A DNA stretch of 64,000 nucleotides from Oxyruncus cristatus (Eukaryota > Chordata > Aves > Passeriformes > Cotingidae). The notes beneath the pieces are model-generated. The model saw only the letters and a list, made by a program, of their open reading frames with translations. It made no database searches and was not told the DNA's origin. The position numbers and the translations under genes are program-made. The DNA is taken from assembly GCA_013399855.1 (NCBI GenBank), contig VXAY01002209.1, positions 242,414-306,413 of the forward strand, given 5' to 3'. Of the stretch, positions 1-13,953 are shown one piece after another; within the stretch, counting starts at the first letter, position 1, and every line of letters begins with the position of its first letter.

Positions 1-2563
1 GTTCCAACAAGCCAGCACAGCACGGCTTGTTCTCTCAATATTTAGCTCTGGGGACACACATCACACCAGATGAATGTTTATTGAAGGAGCTGCTGAAGAA
101 TGGTGGATCCAGGGGCCAGATCGCTGTTAAATACTCCTCTCTTGCCCTGCATTTCCTTTCTTAGGGTGCGGTTTTGCAAAACAGTTAAACATGTTGAAGT
201 CAAACTTACTACCAGTTTGTGCACAGAGTAAAATCCGATATTTCACCTCAGTTTAAGGCAACCTTTGCTAATTTGCTGATAGGGCTTTGCACAGCCAAAA
301 TCAGTGGAAAGCAGCAGAAGAAATCAAAGCAGTGAACTGGCAAAAAGAGGGCCTGGGATAGCCAGTAAAATAGAAATCAGCCCTGTAGCAGAGGGAAAAA
401 CAGATGCTTTGCATTGATTGTTCATCTTCAGTCTCATTATGACTTTCAAGCTGTTACTTCATTTTTATTGGTTTTGATTTCTTTTCCCAACTTTCAATGC
501 AGATGATGTCCTTATTGCTCTATTCTCGGGCCAAGTACAGCCTGACCTCTCCCTTTAATGCAGTAAGTGGCATTCATCTCCCTCTTATGCAGGCTAAGGG
601 TGAAGAAGAGGTCAGTAGCCCTAATAATTGTGTCTTGGACCTCTTTGTTGGTATGGTTATATGATCTTTTGTTTTCTGTTTTATGACTGACAAGCTCTCA
701 AAAACCTTCTGGCTGCACTCAACTTTCACAAAATTGATAATTCTAGCTGAGGGTAAACCCTTGGTATTGCATCTTCTAAGTTTTCAGTGGGGGGTACTCT
801 TATAAAATTTATCATTCCTAATCCAACTGACCCACATCTAAAACTCTAAATGCATTGAATTCAAATATTGAACTGGAAGCAGTTTGATACAATCAAGTAT
901 CTGTGTGAGCCATAGTAGTATTTTGAGGCAGATGTGGTTTGGATGCTTCATGCCCCTGTGCTCTTTATGGGCCATTACTATCCGTATTTTTTCTTTTGAC
1001 CTAATCCATGATAGGCACTGTGGGGTCACTTGGGAACGTGGTTCGCGAGAGAGAAGGGTGGGAGGGACACCAAGCTGTAACAGCCGGGAGGCAATGGGCA
1101 GCTCTTCCTTGGCTCATGTTGCAATGCTTTGTTACAAAAGCATGCTCCCCAGCTCCTTTCTTTTTCCTTCCTCTCCTTGCTCCAAGAAATAAACATTTCA
1201 GGTGCTGCAGAGCAAAAAAAATTCTCACTCTTTTTACTTCTGAATCTAGAGGTGGTGGTGGAAGATTCCAAGTTGAACTCACTCCACATTTCAATGCTAT
1301 TGGTTATGTCAATGACTCCTTTGACTTTTGAAGGCTTTGGGAATTGATATATAGGGGATACCCAAACCCTACATCCTAAATACTCAGTAATTATGTGATC
1401 TCTGTGATTGCTACATTGGAAGTGCCTAGCACAAGATGTTGTGGAGTCCCAAGGGAAAGACAGAAGAACAGTAAGAAAAGAGGTAAGATTTGACCGAACT
1501 GTCTTAAATTTCAAACACTTGGACTTATTTTTCTCATCCTGTCAAGATCTTCAGGGAAATAATTCTTGAGGTTTAACAGAAAGAAGACTCTGATCATTCT
1601 CTCCATATCAGTCAAGCCTCAAGTCATACACAATATCCTAAAAGCAGCTTCATCTACATATAAGAAAAGGAGCTGTTGCCTTTGTCATGCAGCCCAGAAT
1701 TCTGCTGGATTTTCTTTTTGGTTGCTGCATTTGCCCTTAACCACACTTAATCTGATGTGAATTATCACTCCCTGATCTCATTACCTCCTTCCTTGAACTT
1801 GCATGTTGCTTTAACCGTCTTAGAGGGAAGAATGCCCTTAAATGAGCCAGTAATTCAATTCCAGCAATAATTTTATGTATTTGTTTGTGTTTTCTGAATG
1901 TCCTTATGAGAGGTTAGGCAGTCCTGTACTCATGTTATCTATTGAGAGTGACCTGGACTGGAGTTTTTCTTTTGTTTGGTTGGTTGAGTTTTTTTCCACA
2001 AGAGCTCTCTCATATATGGAATTGGAGCTAAGGGCTGTGATGCTCTAAGCTGTGGCTTGGTGGTACTTTCTGGGAAGACCAGACTTCCCACCCATGTTGC
2101 TGCACCTATCCACAGAAAACCTGAAACCCCTTGGAAACCCTGGGCTTTGCTGGAACTGCCTGTTTGCTTTTCATATAGTCAGATGGCCTGATCCTTTCCC
2201 CTAAATACTGGTTTTACTCTGCCTAAGCTACCTAGCAGTTGTTGTGCTGTAACAGATGTACAAAGTAGGGACACTGTAAAGTATGTAGCTCTTCTCTGAC
2301 ATGAGGAGACATTGAACACACTTCCAAATATGGAGAAAAATAAGGTGTTTTTTAAAAATGCTATGTTCTGTAATGCTAAATATAGGCAGAATCATAACAG
2401 AAAGAAGGTTCTATAGGTTTTGCCAAGCTTGCTGGCTTAAATAATTCTCTCATTCTATACTTAATGATTGCCAGGCATGCTTCACGACACAAAAAAAAGT
2501 AATTTTGAAGAGGAGACTTTTAAATTCAAATTTTTTTTCCATCTAGAAATCATCAGAATATAA
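1..2563. other. non-coding stretch, no gene recognised
   Basis: Several overlapping frames of 60-160 codons lie on both strands around 1.0-1.5 kb. None shows a recognisable domain, and their mutual overlap fits a stop-poor, locally GC-richer patch (about 1020-1200) better than a gene. The rest is ordinary AT-rich sequence with short T and A runs. I see no RNA gene and no clear transposon here. Confidence 0.6.
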
Positions 2564-2628
2564 AAATATCCACAGTACCTTTCAAATATCCACTGTATTC
2601 TTTCAAATATGCAACAGTCTTATTTTTC
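2564..2628. repeat. short degenerate tandem repeat, period about 21 bp
   Basis: Three adjacent units each begin AAATAT and carry a CCACAGTA- or CCACTGTA-like middle followed by CTTTC. Units one (2564-2583) and two (2584-2604) are close copies. Unit three (from 2605) is more diverged and runs into a T-rich tract. This is a small local minisatellite-like expansion and no function is implied. Confidence 0.6.
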
Positions 2629-4335
2629 TTTTTTTAGAGGTACCACTGTGACAAAACAATAAAAAAAAAAAAAGAAAGCAAAACCCAACGAAAGCTTGAG
2701 TCCTTAGAAAGTGGTGGAATTAAGGATAACTGCTAATTTGTAGGCTGTCTGAAAAAAAGCCGTGACCCTGGAGCCAACACGGTTTTACACATAAGAGGCA
2801 GAAGAACTCAGATTTATAAATAAACACTGACCCATTTGGATCCCTGTTGCTTGAAACCAGATCAGTCTATTCAAATACATATGGAGAAGAGGGAAGCTGG
2901 CTCCTAGGCATAACAGTGAACACGCCAAGTTCCAGTGCAAAGCAAATTTTCATTCTGAAGTTGTTCTTTGTTAAATGACGCCAGAGCTAGAGGTTTACCT
3001 AACGGAAACAATACCAGGCTTGAAGAAATTCTGGAGCGGGTGCCATCCTAGCAGAAAGCCAGGTTTTTACTCCAGTTCTTCATGTGCAGAGCATAAATCG
3101 CTCTGCTCAGGGACTATGTGTCCTTTTGCCCCAGAAATAAGTGTAGGATGCTCTGTGAAAAGCGGCTCTCTTGCTCCTGAGGCAGCGTGGTTAAAGATCT
3201 CTCTAGTGCCCCAGAGATGTGTGTTTCAGCCTCAAGACAGGCCCTGGCAGTGGGCCAGTGCTCTTTGTCAGAGGGTCTCTGTCCAGTGTCAGGAGTCAGC
3301 AGCAAGCAAACACGTAGGCAAAACACAATACTCTCTTGTGTGCCACCAGCTAGAGAAGCTACTGTGCTTCATCCACCCTTTGGGCCTGCTAGCCCTCCAT
3401 CAACCACAGCTATGCTCTCCATTGAAGAAGAAAAGTTCACCAAGCCTCTCAATGGCATTGGGTTTCCAGAAGCACAAAGAATACCCACAAGGCATTTCCA
3501 GAGATCCTTAAGTGTGGTTATAGCTCCAGATGGCTACTCTTGTGGAAACCAAATCCTGCTGGAATCAGAGTTCTTTTTATGTAGAATAATGGTTGAAACG
3601 AACTTTTGGTCTCGGCAGAGCCTCTCCCTGACTGTCCTGAAAACATCCAGTTGTGAGCTACACACTCCATACTCAGTTTAATCCAACCAGCTTTTAGGAA
3701 ATGTACCTAAAATCTTGTAGTACAAGCTGTGCATATTGATCTATAAGGCAAAGAGCTACATCACTGTTTCTTCAGTATGAAAAAGCCACTTAAACCTGTA
3801 AGTGGAATCCTACATTTCCTCTTTTGAAAAAGACTCAATAGCCTGACTATAGATGAGGTATTTTTGTTTCTGAAACAGAAATCACTTTGTTTCACCTCTT
3901 TTAGAAGCAGAAGAAACACACTAAAGCTTTCCTAAATTTATCTCTCCAGTGGATGGTAGGGAGAGAAACCCAAAATCCAGAGTGCAGCTGGGAGGAAGTG
4001 TGTTCTGTGAGCATGACTAAATGGTTGTGAATGAAGAAGATTGTTTCTGTTTACTACGTGTTCCATCATAAAGCTTTATGGAAAACATTCCTGGAGAGGA
4101 ATAGGTGAACAAGATATTCCTAACATGAGCACTTCAAGTTCAGAAGTTCAGCTTTAATATGAACATTGCAGACTTTTTTTCACACAGAAACTTTCTTATT
4201 TCACCTAAAATGGGCTCAGTAGCCTGTGCTGGTGGTTTCTTGGTCTGTCCTTACTTCTGCTCAGAGGACAAATGCCTGATAATCTCCAAGCGTGGGAAAG
4301 GTGTTGCAATATAAATATCTCCTCTGCATAGGTAA
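2629..4335. other. non-coding stretch with a GC-richer, stop-poor patch
   Basis: Between about 2975 and 3680 the plus strand carries two overlapping frames, 178 and 164 codons long. I recognise neither product. The two frames compete for the same bases, show no domain or signal peptide, and start at ATGs without a strong initiation context. A stop-poor patch of higher GC is the simplest explanation. An unrecognised non-coding RNA exon cannot be excluded. Confidence 0.5.
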
Positions 4336-4352
4336 GAGGGAGGGAGGGAGGG
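4336..4352. repeat. (GGGA)n simple repeat
   Basis: A purine tract of about four GGGA units. A similar shorter tract occurs near 10546. Simple sequence only. Confidence 0.7.
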
Positions 4353-7300
4353 CAAAGGCCATAGCCTGCACAGAAAAAACCTTACAGAGGTACAGAATGG
4401 CCACTTGATCTCCTCTGCTAACTGGAAAGAGCCACATCAAGAAAGTGACAGAAAAAAACATTCATTTCTCTGCTGGATTGATGCAAATAGAGGGCAATAC
4501 CTGTTTTAAAAGACATTTGAGTGTTTAGCAACGAAACTAGGTTCTCTGTCTTTGAAGTTGCATTAAGTCCCCATGATCACATATCTCTAAGAGTTTACGT
4601 TCCTTCATTAACCTGGCCCCAAGCACTAGCCAGTGCAATGCTACCGACAGACAGTGCTTCTGATGTTTCCTACTGGTATTACATCTAGTTTATCTGAAGA
4701 GACATTTTCCACTTCCTTGATAAATGTGTCTGCTCAAGGGCAGACTGAAGAAGTAATCTATATATACATTTTCAAGATGACTAGAAACCTTTTGCAGACT
4801 TCCACGTCTTCCAGTCTACCTTGAAGCTGGATTTTTCGGGGAGAATATCAGATTTCTGTGAGTTTTCTCTTTTTCTCTCTGTTGGTGACCTGAGGGCCTA
4901 AGGATGGAAGCAGGAATTGCAAGCCACTTATGGAAATGCAAGACTGATGTAGTCAAACAGCAGCCGCTTGTTTTAGTGTAATTTTCTCTCTCGTCTATGT
5001 GCTGAAGTCTTTCCTGAAGCTGAATGTGAACAGGATAAGAGAGGAGCAAAAGCATGTTTTGGTTTTGGCTTTTTTTATAAAATAATCCTTAGGGAATGCA
5101 AGTAAAAATCTGGGTTCAAATTACAGGAAAAAGTTGACACACTAAAAAAAATTCTTCCAAGCTTAATAAATCCACAGAATATACAAACATCTCTTATACT
5201 TCCCGGAAAAATGAGAGAAGGGAGCACTTACTGAATGACCAGGAATTGCATTTTAAGTATCTTTTGCATGTTTTCTATTATGTAAGAAACATATGGGAAC
5301 AAGACTGAAATTTCTTATGAATCTAACCCATAAAATCTAATCCTGGCAATCATTTATCAAGAGACACTTTTTATGGAACAACATTGCAGACCTGGGTGAA
5401 CTGTCCTTCCAGTGCTTCATCCGCTGTGCTTTCATGTTAACAAAGAAAAGGATTATGTTACAAAATAAACAAGTCTCCTAATGAATACAAACTATTCTCG
5501 ACTGTGCTGATAACAAATCGCCCAAGGTTAAAGAGCTAAATAAAGCATATTGCCCTGAAATGCAGTAGTGACAATTGTGACTTATCATGATCCGTTAAAC
5601 AGAGCTGCTCTTTTCCCTTTTCTCTTTGGGGAATTTGGCAAAAAGATCGTTTTTGCAGCCTCCGAGCTGTACCACAGCTACAGTCACTTCTGGTCTTGCT
5701 GGCATAATAAATCAGCTCCTGTAGGTAAGGGATCATTTTTGGCATTCATTAAGTCACTATTACAAGTCCACTCCTTCTGCTTCTTGCTCTAGCCTTTGCC
5801 ACCCACTTTTTCTGCTGAAAAAGCCCAAAGAGCAGGGTGCAAAGCTTTTGTAAAGAGTAGCAGGAATGAGACATGCAAGAACAAAATACTGTACATTTGA
5901 GTGTCTTCCGGGTTGTTGCTACTTGATATACACTGTTGGGGGATGTTAGTCTTGAAGGACAGAGCTAAAATACCCCTAATCTCCCTTCAGTGATAAGGAT
6001 GAGCCTGAGTGCACATAATCTGTAGGTGCTTCAAAACCTTATCTATGACTGGATATGATAATTTTCCTCCTTTCCTACTCTCTGACTGTCATGTCTATTC
6101 AAACTGGAAATTCCTTAGGACAGCTTGTGTCCCTTGAGCTATGTGTATCTCATAGAGTTATCCCTGAGATTAGCAAGGGTGTTTGGGTGCTGTTAAAGGA
6201 AGATGGTAGTAAATTTCTCTCTTCCTATCAATATATTCTATCCATGCAGAGCCTGGGGTAATCAAACAGTGATCCTAGACAGTCCTGTCCTGACTGTTTT
6301 GTGTTCATTTCTTTTATTCAGTTTCATGGATTCTTCTTCGTTCTGGTCAGCAAACATGAAACCAAATAGCTGGTTTCAGCAAGATGTCCCTTTCCTTTTA
6401 TTCTTGCCATGAACTGGCAGCATGCTTGACTATGCCATTTTTTAGTTTACAAAGTGCTATAGGAATCATGGAAGAAAATACGCTGTAGAAATTGATATCA
6501 TAATGATAATGATATGATTATGAAAATCTGGTTCTGTTAATTGCTGTTTGCAAGTTACAGGACCAAAGGGAAATAACTTTGAAATTACATGAAATTTGAG
6601 ACAAGAAACTTTAAGAAACCTGTATTGTCCTGTGGTGGATTCCATTCAATGAATTTTTAGAAGGAAGAAAAGTCATACTAACCCATTTCAGTTTCTGGAT
6701 ATAGTATATCATTTTAGATTAATGCTTTTAACATTTCAAGGTGCCATTCTGGAATACAATGATCTATGCTATTCATCAATTTCAACATCTTTTGTTATAA
6801 ATTAAGAATAGTACCCCCCAAAAGCTCTGAAATCAAATTTGTCATTTGAAATAATAAAAGTAAAGTGTCATTCTGACTGACCATATTTCATGTCACCTTT
6901 TCTGATTCTCCCAGCTGTGGTACTGCTGTCATTGTTATTAAAAGACATGGCATAAAAATCAAAACAAAAATAGAGAGGTTGTAAGGATGTGTACAACAAT
7001 AAAACATTCAGGGATTTTCCACCTTGTCTGCAGAATTCACCTGTGAAAAGTAACCTGTCCTGCAAATATTTTCTAAATCTCTTGTGCTACTTGGAGACTT
7101 CAGGCATCTCAGAATATGACTGCAGTGCCTGTATTACCAGGTCTTCCTTGCCAATGACTAGTCATAACACTTCCTTGTGTGCTGGGCTTCATTCTGTTCA
7201 TCAAAATTTTTGCTCCCCTCTATCATTTGCACTGTAAGCTCTTCGTGGCCAATTTTTCTCTTATCTTTCTGTAGACTTTCAGGGACATTTTCCTTTGAGC

Positions 7301-10300
7301 TGTTAGTGAGAAGCAAGGAATAGCTTTCCATTATGTGCCAGGCACCTGCCCTCTATGGATCTCAACCCTCGAGTAGTATTTCTAACGATTTCAATTTACA
7401 GTTGTGGATACTCACCCTGGTGTGATTCCACTTTTTCTATAATGTTCTTCTCCGGTAGGATTTCATCCCTAGTGTTCAGTCACTGCTCACCTGGAGGATA
7501 ACCCAACCTCCCCTAACCTATGAACAAACCTGGCCGGGGTCCTGTGCTTCCAGCTGGGTGACATAACCTGGGGTAGTAAAAGGTAGTGAAGTACCAAAAC
7601 ATGTAATCTTTGGTGGCAGATGCCTGATCCTCTCTGCTGCCCATTCCATGTTCTGGAGTTGGTTTGAAGCCTTTCAGAAAATAACTTTCTCCAGCAGCGA
7701 CAGCATCTAAGCTCTAGTTTTGATACCACTTCTGTTTTTCCCTGAAAAATCCATTGATTTCTTGAAATTGCGATAATCTGCATTCACTCCATGCCCTCTG
7801 TAGAGTTTGGATAATTGTGGCTGAACTCTGAAATGCATTTCTTATTAGGCTTTTCATTTTAATGGAATGTCGAGGCAGAAAAGTAACATGAGACTACAGT
7901 TTTAACCCTGTACTTTATAGAAGGTTGTGTTTTTTCTACCATTTTACTCTCTTCACAGTGCTTGTCATAAAGCTGGATTAATATTGTGTTGCTTCTGTTC
8001 TTATTTGGTATGTCAATGAGGTGTCACAATTTAATTGCCTTGTGTACTGTGTTCCCACATCTATAGAAATATCTGTATTTTACATACATATCAGAAAGAG
8101 TAAGGATACAGGCATGGAATTTAAAGTATCTTATATTCTCCCAGTTTACCAAGCTCTGTTCAGATGAAATTGTTGCCTCTGGCTTTTTACTTAGACTCTT
8201 GTAATACAACCCAAAAACTGAAGCTGATTTGCAAAGAACCTGCTCAGCATTCTTATATTGTCAAATTTAAATACACAATTTAGTCTGATTACTGGTAGAA
8301 AACCTTCCATTTCAACGCAGCTCTCCTAATTTTAAATGAGACTAGCATATTATACCTTTATGCTTTTATTGTTTAATAGAGCTATCTAAGTGTGCCTATG
8401 GCCCTCATCACCATCGTGTGGAAGTGCTTCCGAAGTGCTTAATAGAAATTACAACAACAACCTCTTTTTCAGTGATGAACTGAAGCTCTGCAAATCATAC
8501 TCTTTCCCTGGGTTCTTTTACAGGAAGGTCAGCAACCTTCATTTCCTTCTCACGCCTCTCCTCACCTGCCCTTGGGAGTAGCCATCTCCTTTTTGGCTTT
8601 CATTACTCCAGCCAAGGTAAATAATAGAGAGACCTTGTTATTAATGTTCTCATTTAAAAATCTATTATGGTATTTAGAATGATGAGGTCTGACTCTTAAG
8701 TCAAGGGAAGATTAATTACATGACACTAGTGAAAACGGGATGTGACAGTCTTTGGACTGATCTGACTAACCATCCCAATAAATCTGAGCTTGCACAATTG
8801 CCATAGTGAAGTGTGCACCATGTGCCAGCATTCAAAAAATATTCCTCTGTAGTCATAACCAGTTACCAGGATGTCACTTAATTATCCCTTTGTGGCATTA
8901 CTGTGGCAAGAGGAAAAGCATTTCTTAATATATATATTCAAAGGGAGAGGACTGCAAGGAACATCTGCATGGAAGAAAAGATACTGTTGACCCAACCTTC
9001 CGTTTTTCATTCTTTTCTTTTTAATTTTTGGTACCAAGAAGAAAATGTGGAAATGGTACTGGCTTGCAATCCTAATTGGCAAACAAGTTATTGCCACTTA
9101 GTAAACAGGTACTGCCCTTAATTTGCCATCCCCTCATCTTTTAGCACCTGTTGCTCCCAAAGCTCTGTCTTAATGGTCTGCAGTTTCCTCACACTGGGCT
9201 TTGGCCTTTAAAGACCTACATGGCTTAGGATCTGCCTTTGGAAAAAGTTGCCATTTCCTCCTTTAGCAGTTATTGATGGCCTGGTTTAACGCCACTGAAG
9301 TTTATATGTATTTATGTAGCCATAAATAAACTCTTGGTTTATGCATTCTGTGAAGAGCAATCAGCTGGGTCAGCACATAGCAGTGTATGGAGCAGCAACA
9401 GCAACTTTCATGCAGCTAATGCCAGGGGACTTTACCCCCAAAGTCCTCCAGCAATCTGTCTAAAAATGCCTGTTAAAAATTTCTCCACTTAAGCTTCTCG
9501 CCCTTATTCAGCTGCCAGGTGAGACACAAACAATTTGTGTGGCTGAGCAGGCAGACACTTCGGAGAGGCACAAAGGATGATGAGAAGGGGTGAACTGCTG
9601 GGGTGGGAAGCTCTCTTCACAGCTATCAGAATCATTTGTGGGTCTGATGGAGGCTCCTCGCTACCCACACCACGTCCTCACACTCCCCACTCTGCAGATG
9701 CCGACTTCCTTCCTTTCAGTTGTGCTGGATGTCACTTTAATTTGTGCATGGCCTGAGTCTGACTCCAGGGGCAGAAACCTTCACCGTGGGGACAAGGGCA
9801 AGCAGTTTGCATGCATTTATTTATCTCGGAGAGGATGCATAAAGGTAAAGCAAATCACCTCGAGCAAAAATGAAAATTAGCATTGGTTTTGTTTTAACAA
9901 CCTCAGGCAACTGAGACCTGGCTCCAGCCTGCTTCCAGCTGCACCGAGACACCTCTCCAGGCCCCCAAGCTCTGACTGCCACTGTTGCTCCAATGGGGCC
10001 TCTAATTCAGTCCCCAGCCACCAGCAGTGCTCTGAGATGTGGAGAAATTTTTTCTTCCTTGCTCTACTAAATTTCTCTTGTTGTGGCAAGGGGAACCTAA
10101 CACGAGTAAGGTGGCTTGGAGAAAAACATCTATCTTTTTAAAGTCTGAAGTGTGTCACTGATCGAAGTGGGGAAAGTTGCTGGTACGTATCATCTTCCAG
10201 CAGAAAGCTCTTTCTTGAGCCAGATCTTGAAAGCTGTGAAAAATAGAGTTTCAGCAAATTACTTCTAAAATAATTTTAAACGCACTTGTCTATGTAAAGG

Positions 10301-11357
10301 AAGAATTCACGGAGTGAACAACATCTTAATTCAGCAGCAATACTCTTGCTCTCTTCTAGGAGTATTCTCTGTTTATGAATATTAAATGCAGAAAATTAAA
10401 AGAAAAGGACAAACCTCAATTACATGTGAAACTTTGCCTTTGAATGACAGGGGTTTCAGTTCAGCTTTCTCCTTTGAAGAATGTCCCAGAACTTTTTTTC
10501 CAGTGTGGTGTTATGAGAGCAGAAGGATATCAGCACCCGAAGGAAGGGAGGGAGGGAAATTGCTACCCTGCACAGTTCTAGAACTCATGTATTAGATATC
10601 AGTTTTCTTGATTTCTTGAGGTGTATTGACCTAAAAGCTTCACAGAGTATTTATGTTTGAGAGGAGATGAACTTTCTGATCATCACCAAGGACTGAGACA
10701 AGATTAGGTGAGCATGTTATTGCTCAGTGGTAATCAAACTAGAATTTAGGGATCTCTTGAAAAAATTAGCTGTAAAGGACTAAATTTTCAAATAAAGTTT
10801 TTGAAGCAGTAGCTCAAACCCCAAACTTTTTTTCCACGGATATATTTTTTCCCCTCAGGTCTTGCTTGAACATTTTTTGAGCAAATCCCAGATAAAGAAA
10901 ACCTAAGTTTACCATAGACATTCAGGGTGTCTGAATACTGCAAGGCTCCATGATGGCAGATGTCATCCCCCTTGCCCCATTCCTCCCCTCTCCCTCACAG
11001 GTCTTTCTGCATTTAGTCCAGGTTTACCACGTTGTATTTCTTTCTTTGTGTACCCAGTTCCTACCTTGCAGAAGATGTCTGGATGGGCTGTGTGAGAGGA
11101 CTATGGCAGCTAAAGAAGGATGAAGATACCAGGAGCCTTGTAGGGTGTGCAGTGACCAACCATTACCTATCAGAGCTGATGCTCCAGTGCAGCTGGGAGC
11201 CAAGAACAAACTTGGCAGTGTAATCAGGGCTAGATTTCAGGTTCAGATTCAATGGCATCTGAACTGCACTCATATCTTGGTACAAATTACAAAGCAGAAG
11301 GGAACATACTCTCTTCTACTGACCCCCCAAACCTGCAAAGGTGCCTGTATTCTTTAG
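4353..11357. other. non-coding stretch, nothing recognised
   Basis: About 7 kb of AT-rich sequence with scattered frames under 100 codons on both strands, none with recognisable protein content. I found no CR1 LINE tail, no terminal-repeat pair, no tRNA-like hairpin and no CpG-rich promoter. Confidence 0.55.
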
Positions 11358-11372
11358 CTCCATCTACTGGCA
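11358..11372 (-). promoter_or_regulatory. candidate CTCF-binding motif
   Basis: CTCCATCTACTGGCA matches the reverse-strand form of the vertebrate CTCF core (roughly CGCCATCTAGTGGCA) at 13 of 15 positions by eye. CTCF is the zinc-finger architectural protein that anchors chromatin loops. A single motif read by eye is weak evidence, and the CpG often seen at strong sites is absent. Confidence 0.35.
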
Positions 11373-13907
11373 CTTGGCAAAAACTGGCCTGTATGTACGT
11401 ACAAATCCAAGTATTCCTGTACAGAAAGCAACAAATAACTTCCTACAAATTGCTCATCTGGTATATATGATTATCTTACTTTTAAACAATAGTGAATTAT
11501 TATTATGTTTTTAATCTCTGTAGGGTGGGGTCTATAATTTCTCAGAGGATAAGACTACAGTGGATATGTGTTACTAGACTACAAATGAATAATTGTGTGT
11601 GTGTGGCAATTTGCAGCTATCGTTCCATGCAAGTATAATTGAAACATCATTAAAAAAAACATAATTAAGTCTTTAGCAATACCCAGGGGACGCAAGTTGT
11701 TTCTATTCCCATTTCAAAAATGAATGAACAAAATCTGACCAAAGAATCCTGGCTCCTATTTGCCTCCTCTGCTTGTTATATGTCTTTCCTTCTTCAAGTG
11801 TTAAAGACACCATTGGGTTGCTCTTTCCTGTGGTAGATTTGGGAATAGTGTTGGAGGTGACTTTTTTCTTGCTGTGCATTCCTGTCACTATAAATATTTG
11901 GTTCCTTTGTAATATTAAGTTTCTTTAAAATATTTGCATAAAAATGGAGTAATACTTATAATTATTATAAGTAAAAGTGTAAGAAGATGCCTAGAACCTA
12001 GATTTTTAAATATTTTTTAAATAAGGGAAAATGTATATTTTGTGCATGAAACATTTTAAGATGTTCTTCTCCGTTATATTTTTCAAAGACTAGCAATTGA
12101 AAAGAGTGCTGGTTTGCATTCATCACTTACAGCAATTGTAGTTCTGTATCCAGACTCCTATGGAGATTTCTTTTTCTTCAACTTCTTCTGCCAGCTTTCA
12201 TTTTTCATACTGCTCACATATTACTATTTTGCATAATGGGAAAGCTCGGAAGGAGCAATCCTTAATTTTAAAATAAATAAATAAAACATCCAAACCAAAA
12301 TAGACTTGCCCCTATTCAGAAGGGATCATTATTTGGAAATATACTCATTTGTATAAATATACTTTTAATCAAAAGTTTTCCATATGACTTCAGAAATAAT
12401 TGCCTCCTTTAAAATAATAATGAAAAAGGAAACAACACATAGCACCATAAGCCATCTCTTATTTTGGAGCAACTGTAAGACACCAAGTCCTGGCACGACT
12501 TTCCAAAACCATTCTCTGGTGGTTGCAATTTATTTATTCAGTTTTAAATGAAGGGAGCTAACATTTATCTGATAAGAACAAAGTACGTAGGAAATACTTG
12601 TTGGATAAGAAAAAAAATATTGAAGGAGTTCCATGCGTTTTCAGCTCATATGATTTATACATGCTTCTGGTTTTAATGTTGAGGGAAGTTGGATTCAATA
12701 GATGATTTGTTTTCCATGGGGAAATCCTAGTTACAGCAACGACTCGGTAATCCTGCTTTCTGCACAATAGATGCACGGCTTGCCTGCAGGAAGTCGAAGA
12801 AAATGGGATTTTGGCCTAAGCAAATTCAACAGCAAAACACTCACTGTCTTCACTGGGACCTTCATTTTAGGTAGAATGGTCAATATTTTAACTTGCTTCC
12901 CACATGGACAAGGCATGCTGGCCTTGTGAGTCTATAAGAGACTGATCCAAAACCCCATGGATCATGGAGGTTTGGTTCAGTCCATGATATTCCTTCAGCA
13001 GGCTTTGGCCACAGTCTAATTTAAGGTCAGCCAACATGCAGGATCAAACAGTAAACAGAAGAAAATATATCTCCCTACCTAATGAACAAAAGTGGCAGTG
13101 GCAGGTACATAGAATAAGAGGAGCATTTGGGAGCTCGAGGTGGATTTGGGAGTCCAGGCAGGTGGGCTGCAAAGAGCACTGATGGACAAGCAAATAACAG
13201 CATCTGAAGGGCAAAAGGACTGGAGAGTGAAGCAGGAGTAGGTGAAAGGAACTGTACATACATACAACTGTACATACATTTCAGTCATTTTTACTAATTA
13301 GTGGGTGTTTTTTTCTGAGGAATCAACATTAGGAGGGTGTATTAATATGGTAACTGCATTTTGCAGGAGCTGTAGCTGGCTGTAACTTTGGGGGAAGGGA
13401 GACAGAAATGTCAATTCAAGCTTGAATGTGAGTTTAGCAGATTTACATCTTCAAATAAGAAACCTCCAAAAAGCAGTAAGCAAAGGGGGTTTTTATCCCT
13501 CTTATTCAATTTTGCATATCATTTGGCCAATTATGTGTTATAATATGAAGGTAAAATCCCTCTTGTTTGTGGAAACTGATAAAAAAGGTCACATTGCTGT
13601 GAACACATCCCACTAGCCTAGAGCAGCCAAGCAGGCAAGTGAAGCCCTTCTGCAGTCAAGTGGGGCCATGGAGATGACAATCTCAAGCAGAAAGGAGCTT
13701 TTCTCAGGAGTAGTAGTTATTTTATTTAAATACTTCAGAGCAATGAGAATAGCCTGTGTAGCATGAGCTCTCTGCTAGCTAATTCCAAGTCCAAATTGAC
13801 CTTTGTATCGCTTTCCCTAACTGTTTATCCAATTCTCTTTATCTTAGGTCTCCTGAGTGCTCGCATTACTGACACCTGCCAGGAAAGATACACTGGCAAA
13901 GGCACAT
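11373..13907. other. non-coding AT-rich stretch
   Basis: It includes an AT-rich block at 11.9-12.45 kb. Within it, a perfect inverted repeat at 11954-11972 has ACTTATAAT and its complement around a one-base centre. The three overlapping minus-strand frames near 13.04-13.29 kb have no recognisable content. A 13-bp direct repeat (ACTGTACATACAT) lies at about 13251-13279. Confidence 0.55.
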
Positions 13908-13953
13908 GTTAACCATTGATTTCTGCCCACGTTAACCACTGATTTCTGCCCAT
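13908..13953. repeat. two-copy 23-bp tandem duplication
   Basis: GTTAACC(A)TTGATTTCTGCC-like units occupy 13908-13930 and 13931-13953. They differ at only two positions by eye (ATT versus ACT, and the last base). This looks like a small, fairly young local duplication. Confidence 0.8.

Noticed and set aside
1026..1514. 162-codon minus-strand frame
   Set aside because: It overlaps several other frames on both strands and has no recognisable protein features.
2975..3681. Longest plus-strand frames (178 and 164 codons, overlapping)
   Set aside because: They use the same bases in different frames, show no domain, signal peptide or convincing splice sites, and a run of this length is expected about once by chance in a 64-kb window with a GC-richer patch.
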